Part shown: positions 22,201 through 25,000 of the stretch, in pieces
Layout of the letters: the number at the start of each line of letters is the position of its first letter
Position numbering within the stretch: position 1 is the first letter of the stretch
DNA from: Azolla pinnata
Lineage: Eukaryota; Streptophyta; Polypodiopsida; Salviniales; Salviniaceae
Assembly (NCBI GenBank): GCA_037176905.1
Contig: JBBBWG010001037.1
Coordinates: 310 to 25,309 of the forward strand
Length of the DNA: 25,000 nt
Reading direction: 5' to 3'
The notes under the pieces: model-generated
The model's database searches: none
Told to the model about the DNA's origin: nothing
Seen by the model: only the letters and a program-made list of their open reading frames with translations
Translations under genes and position numbers: made by a program

Positions 22201-22692
22201 AAATTCACTTAGTAATCACTAACATTTTCAGGAAGCCCCTTCTTACATACAGGAAAGGAACGCTTGATTACCTCTTATGCTTTGAAAGCACAATCATTTC
22301 GTTAGCAGATAATTCAATATATAACATTTACCCGTTTCCTTTTTTTATTTAAATGTACATTATATATAAATGTACAAAGACAGACACATTTTTTCATCTA
22401 TATTAATTAAGAATCAGATAAAATGAATTCGAAGGTTATCAAACTCATGTCATTATTGGGGTTGCAAGTTCTGAGAATAGAAAGTAGACAGTGTAATTAC
22501 CTTTTCATGCTCACAACTGCAAAAGAAACGGAGAGGACCAGTAATAACAGGCCTTTCATTACAGGGAAATATGGTGAACTTTCCGTTGCCATAACCAGGG
22601 TACCAGAGTGAAGACGAGAGAAATGGTGGCCGTTGCAGCCAGAAAGTGTTTGGGTTTTCATATTTCAAGCTCTGTGCGGTCATTGTGACCAT
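16274..22692 (-). CDS. HI0933/YhiN-family FAD-dependent flavoprotein, probably organelle-targeted (16 exons)
   Basis: Exons are 22692-22501, 21524-21411, 21014-20955, 20446-20333, 20167-20080, 19948-19821, 19723-19622, 18505-18434, 17547-17448, 17335-17253, 17138-17061, 16963-16865, 16761-16711, 16623-16567, 16476-16435 and 16342-16274. They total 1449 nt and 482 residues in one frame. Residues 65-75 ([11 protein letters not shown]) form the FAD-binding Rossmann turn. Later family marks are [76 protein letters not shown] and the C-terminal [20 protein letters not shown] plus [10 protein letters not shown]. This matches the NAD(P)/FAD oxidoreductase family represented by Arabidopsis At5g39940; the substrate is not known to me. 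The first ~64 residues lie before the FAD fold and look like a transit peptide (few acidic residues, Ser/Pro/Arg present); chloroplast or mitochondrial import is inferred. Intron 11 appears to be GC-AG. Exons are small, as usual for this family in plants. Confidence 0.9.
17548..18433 (-). other. Intron 8 of the flavoprotein gene (886 bp)
   Basis: This intron joins LTQ to [10 protein letters not shown], a continuous block in the family, so no exon is missing inside it. It contains open minus frames of 60 and 101 codons (17618-17800, 17949-18254) without recognisable motifs. It could include an old insertion, but I see no terminal repeats. Confidence 0.7.
18506..19621 (-). other. Intron 7 of the flavoprotein gene (1116 bp)
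   Basis: The flanking residues SLAG and VSFPVV are continuous in the protein family, so nothing coding is expected inside. The sequence is AT-rich, with no repeat, RNA gene or transposon end that I can see. Confidence 0.7.
21158..21210. repeat. Short direct repeats of TTTATCGTGCAAA in intron 2
   Basis: TTTATCGTGCAAA occurs three times within about 50 bp (near 21158, 21168 and 21197), and the last two are followed by AAGG. It lies in intron 2 of the flavoprotein gene and looks like a local slippage or duplication product. Confidence 0.75.
21740..22060. repeat. Degenerate ~78-bp repeat array in intron 1 of the flavoprotein gene
   Basis: Three copies of a block beginning AATACA-GAAAACCA-CATGCTC start near 21765, 21844 and 21921. 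Each is followed by a diverged TAxCGACxTxACATC-like tail, and a weaker fourth copy starts near 22012 (AAATACATGAGAACGACATG). Spacing is 77-79 bp for the clear ones. The copies are strongly diverged, so the array is old. Intron 1 spans 21525-22500 and holds nothing coding that I recognise. Confidence 0.55.
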
Positions 22693-23565
22693 TTTCTCAC
22701 ACTCTATCTTCTTTCTTCTTTGCTCTTGCTTTTGCCTCTACTTTTTGCTGTTTTGCTTTTATCACACTGTCATTGTAAACTTCCAGTCAGTTTTCAGCAC
22801 TACGATCCTAAATGCCTTCAATGTCTTACCATTTTACTCTTTGCAGCAGCATGATTCACCGGCATGCATGTTAGTGATTTGTTCCATTTTTCCCATTTAA
22901 TCTCATTTCCACAATCTAGTGATTGAGTTATTGATTTTTAGTAAGTACGTTTGTTTCCTGTGCAATTGCTAATTGATTTGTCTTTGATTACTGAGAAAGC
23001 CCAAAAAGTAACGATATCTTAGTTTAATGGTTTGATGGGAAAGACGATATTTTGAGAACTTTTAAAATAACTTAATATTCCTGTGTACCCATTCACAAAA
23101 ACATACATGAATTATTCATATCATTTGTTGCATGAAGTACATGAGCTAAATATGAGCATTAAATACATTTGTATATACAGTCCAAAAAATTACGGAAGTT
23201 ACGGCATTATCTCAGAGTAAATCCATGATTTAGTGATGTTAAAATGAATTTTCCTAAGATCTTTTCACGGATTAGGGTTTACCATATGCAACATTGTACA
23301 AAGTAAGTACTATCATAAAGCCATAATGCTATTTTGTTCGGCCTGCTGATAATAGATGCATTCGTTTTCCATGGGGCGCTTATTAATTTTTATTCCCATT
23401 CCAGCAGTAGTTTTAAGCTATTTCTTAAATGGTTGACGGAGAAAGTTCTATTGGCTTAAAGCTTCCTGCTTCGAAGTATCTATGACGAAGTATCTATGAA
23501 ACTTCCCATCAATGGAACCCTTCAAGTTCTTCCAACTCTTTTCTTCTACAGACAGTTTTTCTCAT
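22693..23565. other. Intergenic region and probable flavoprotein promoter
   Basis: On the coding (minus) strand the first ~80 bp before the start codon are purine-rich (GAAAGAAGATAGAGTG at about 22717-22702). No clear TATA box is visible. Further out the sequence is AT-rich with short open frames only. The right part borders the decayed PPR fragment. Confidence 0.5.
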
Positions 23566-23819
23566 CATCATGGGTTCCTGGTCACAATAATTTATACGTG
23601 CATATATCTCCATTTAAAGATCAATACGATTAGATTCTATGGGCATCCTCAACTTCTGGTATACATTATGGACACTTCCACATCTTTTCTATTTTTTATG
23701 CATCATTGTGTCGCCCATCCATAACATATAGACTTGCCATAATAATGTATGGAGTGGAGCATGTTTGATCGATTGCAATGCATCGGTGAAGGTACATAAA
23801 TCCTAACTGCATTTCTAGG
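23566..23819 (-). pseudogene. Decayed duplicate of the PPR gene 3' end
   Basis: This 254-bp block is a direct tandem copy of 23820-24073. Both start CATCATGGGTTCCTGGTCAC and hold the same C-terminal PPR coding part and 3' flank. Its minus-strand translation keeps RCIAIDQTCSTPY and MASLYVMDGRH, then meets an in-frame stop at 23698-23696 where the intact copy has His. The upstream part of the gene is missing, so this is a gene fragment rather than a full pseudogene. Confidence 0.85.
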
Positions 23820-24073
23820 CATCATGGGTTCCTGGTCACAATAATTAATCCATGCATAATTCCATATAAGTTCCATTTACAGATCAACACAATTAGATTC
23901 TATTGGCTTCTGGTATACATTATGGACACTTCCACATCTTTTCTATTTTGTGTGCATCATCATGCCGCCCATCCATAACATAAAGACTTGCCATAAGCAC
24001 ATATGGCGTGGAGCATGTTTGATCGATTGCAATGCATCGCTGAAAACATCTAAATCCTAACTGCACTTCTGAG
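23820..24073. repeat. Template unit of the 254-bp tandem duplication
   Basis: This unit contains the last ~50 codons of the PPR gene plus about 100 bp of 3' flank. It pairs with 23566-23819. Similarity stops near GAGCATC at about 24073, inside the PPR coding sequence, which places one duplication breakpoint within the E1-motif region. Confidence 0.8.
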
Positions 24074-25000
24074 CATCTTTTGCAAGCACTCAACAAAGCT
24101 AACCACATATCCCTAGATTGAGGATTTACTGTTGTTTCTAAAAACCTCTCTGCTTCATCCAAATCCCCTGTCCTTCCAAGAAGGTCAACCAAGCAAGTAA
24201 AATGATCAATGCTCGGGACGATTCCATATTTCCATGTCATCAACTTGAAATACAATTTACCTTTGTTCACAAACTTGGCATGCCTACAAGCACTTAAAAT
24301 ACAAGTGAAAGTGATGGCATCTGGCACCACACCCTCTTCTTGCATGCATTCAAAGTAATGAATAGCTAGTGTAGCCTCATGATTTGTGCTATGCCCTTTT
24401 ATCACAGCATTCCATGATACTACATCTCGCACATGGAGCTTGTCAAAAACATTTTTCCCATCTGCCATCATCCCATATTTTGCATACATATCAACCAATG
24501 TGTTTCCGATGAATATGTCCGCATCAAAACCTTTTATAACAATCTCTTCATGCACATTTTGGCCTTTATCCACCGCTCCCATGGTGCCAGAAGCTTTTAA
24601 ACCATAAATTAGTGTGTATTCATCCCTGTAAATACCATTCTCTTGCATTGTATCAAAACAATTTAATGCCTCATGGATTGGTCCATATTCAACAAAACCT
24701 GCCATAAGCGCATTCCATGCTGCAGCATCCTGCATTGGTATGTTATAGAATACTTCCTTTGCCTCTGGAAGGGCACCGCACTTTGCATACATGTCAACTA
24801 GCGCACTTTCAATGAAAAGATCCTTGGAAAAACCCTTTAAGACAATATCTGTGTGCATTTCCTGACCCTTCTCTAGGTTCTTCAAGTTGCCGCAAGCCTT
24901 CAAGGTACATATGAGGGTTACATCATTTGAAGGTAGACCCTGCAAAACCATTTGATCATAACAATGCAAAGCTTGTTGGCTAGACCCACAATCCGAATAT
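23920..25000 (-). CDS. PLS-class pentatricopeptide repeat protein, 5' end outside the window
   Basis: The frame is open from the window edge to the stop at 23922-23920, giving 359 visible C-terminal residues without an intron. PPR proteins bind organellar RNA, one base per repeat, and act in editing, splicing or processing in plastids or mitochondria. Tandem repeats of 31-36 residues are clear: SALVDMYAKCGALPEAKEVF, AAAWNALMAGFVEYG, NTLVDMYAKYGMMADGKNVF, VVSWNAVIKGHS and AITFTCILSACRHA. They are followed by SIDHFTCLVDLLGRTGDL and an E1-like end (MWLALLSACKRCSEVQLGFR to DDAHKIEKM). The protein stops at WKCP, so the E2 and DYW parts are absent. It may be a natural E-type end or a truncation, because the 3' end is also involved in a local duplication. 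The true start is beyond 25000; an apparent internal start at 24969 is not a real N-terminus. Confidence 0.92.
   Translation of the reverse strand, partial: YSDCGSSQQALHCYDQMVLQGLPSNDVTLICTLKACGNLKNLEKGQEMHTDIVLKGFSKDLFIESALVDMYAKCGALPEAKEVFYNIPMQDAAAWNALMAGFVEYGPIHEALNCFDTMQENGIYRDEYTLIYGLKASGTMGAVDKGQNVHEEIVIKGFDADIFIGNTLVDMYAKYGMMADGKNVFDKLHVRDVVSWNAVIKGHSTNHEATLAIHYFECMQEEGVVPDAITFTCILSACRHAKFVNKGKLYFKLMTWKYGIVPSIDHFTCLVDLLGRTGDLDEAERFLETTVNPQSRDMWLALLSACKRCSEVQLGFRCFQRCIAIDQTCSTPYVLMASLYVMDGRHDDAHKIEKMWKCP

Overview
The window looks like nuclear DNA of a land plant, most likely a fern or another non-seed vascular plant. The signs are AT-rich sequence, genes split by many short GT-AG introns, a GH31 alpha-glucosidase of plant type, and a PLS-class pentatricopeptide (PPR) protein of the style that is very numerous in ferns. 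The fern placement is an inference from protein style, not a search result. I see no bacterial, phage, CRISPR or rRNA/tRNA features.

All four protein-coding loci are on the minus strand, so each reads right to left. From right to left they are: (1) a PPR gene, 23920 to beyond 25000, with its 5' end outside the window; (2) a 16-exon HI0933/YhiN-type FAD flavoprotein, 16274-22692; (3) a 9-exon PH-domain scaffold-like protein with two internal repeat arrays, 8159-13575; (4) a 4-exon secreted or vacuolar alpha-glucosidase, 1945-5665. For genes 2 to 4 I rebuilt the splicing by hand. Each exon chain keeps one open frame to the stop: 2715, 2643 and 1449 nt, all divisible by three. The genes do not form an operon-like unit and I see no shared pathway.

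The most notable structure is repeated DNA around and inside these genes. The region upstream of the alpha-glucosidase (about 5810-6745) recurs at about 105-1015 in the same orientation. This suggests a tandem gene duplication whose second copy starts just off the left edge. Inside the PH gene, one exon holds a 5-unit array of 9-residue repeats and a 17-unit array of 14-residue Met/Pro/Gln/Gly repeats. Upstream of the PH gene, the first-exon and leader region is partly duplicated about 0.9 kb away, next to a roughly 13-unit, 54-bp minisatellite made of two related half-units. The 3' end of the PPR gene is tandemly duplicated as a decayed 254-bp copy. The flavoprotein has one apparent GC-AG intron and a degenerate ~78-bp repeat array in intron 1.

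Nothing here is clearly a new system. The best candidate for novelty is the PH protein with its phosphoinositide-binding-like head, helical middle and repetitive tail.
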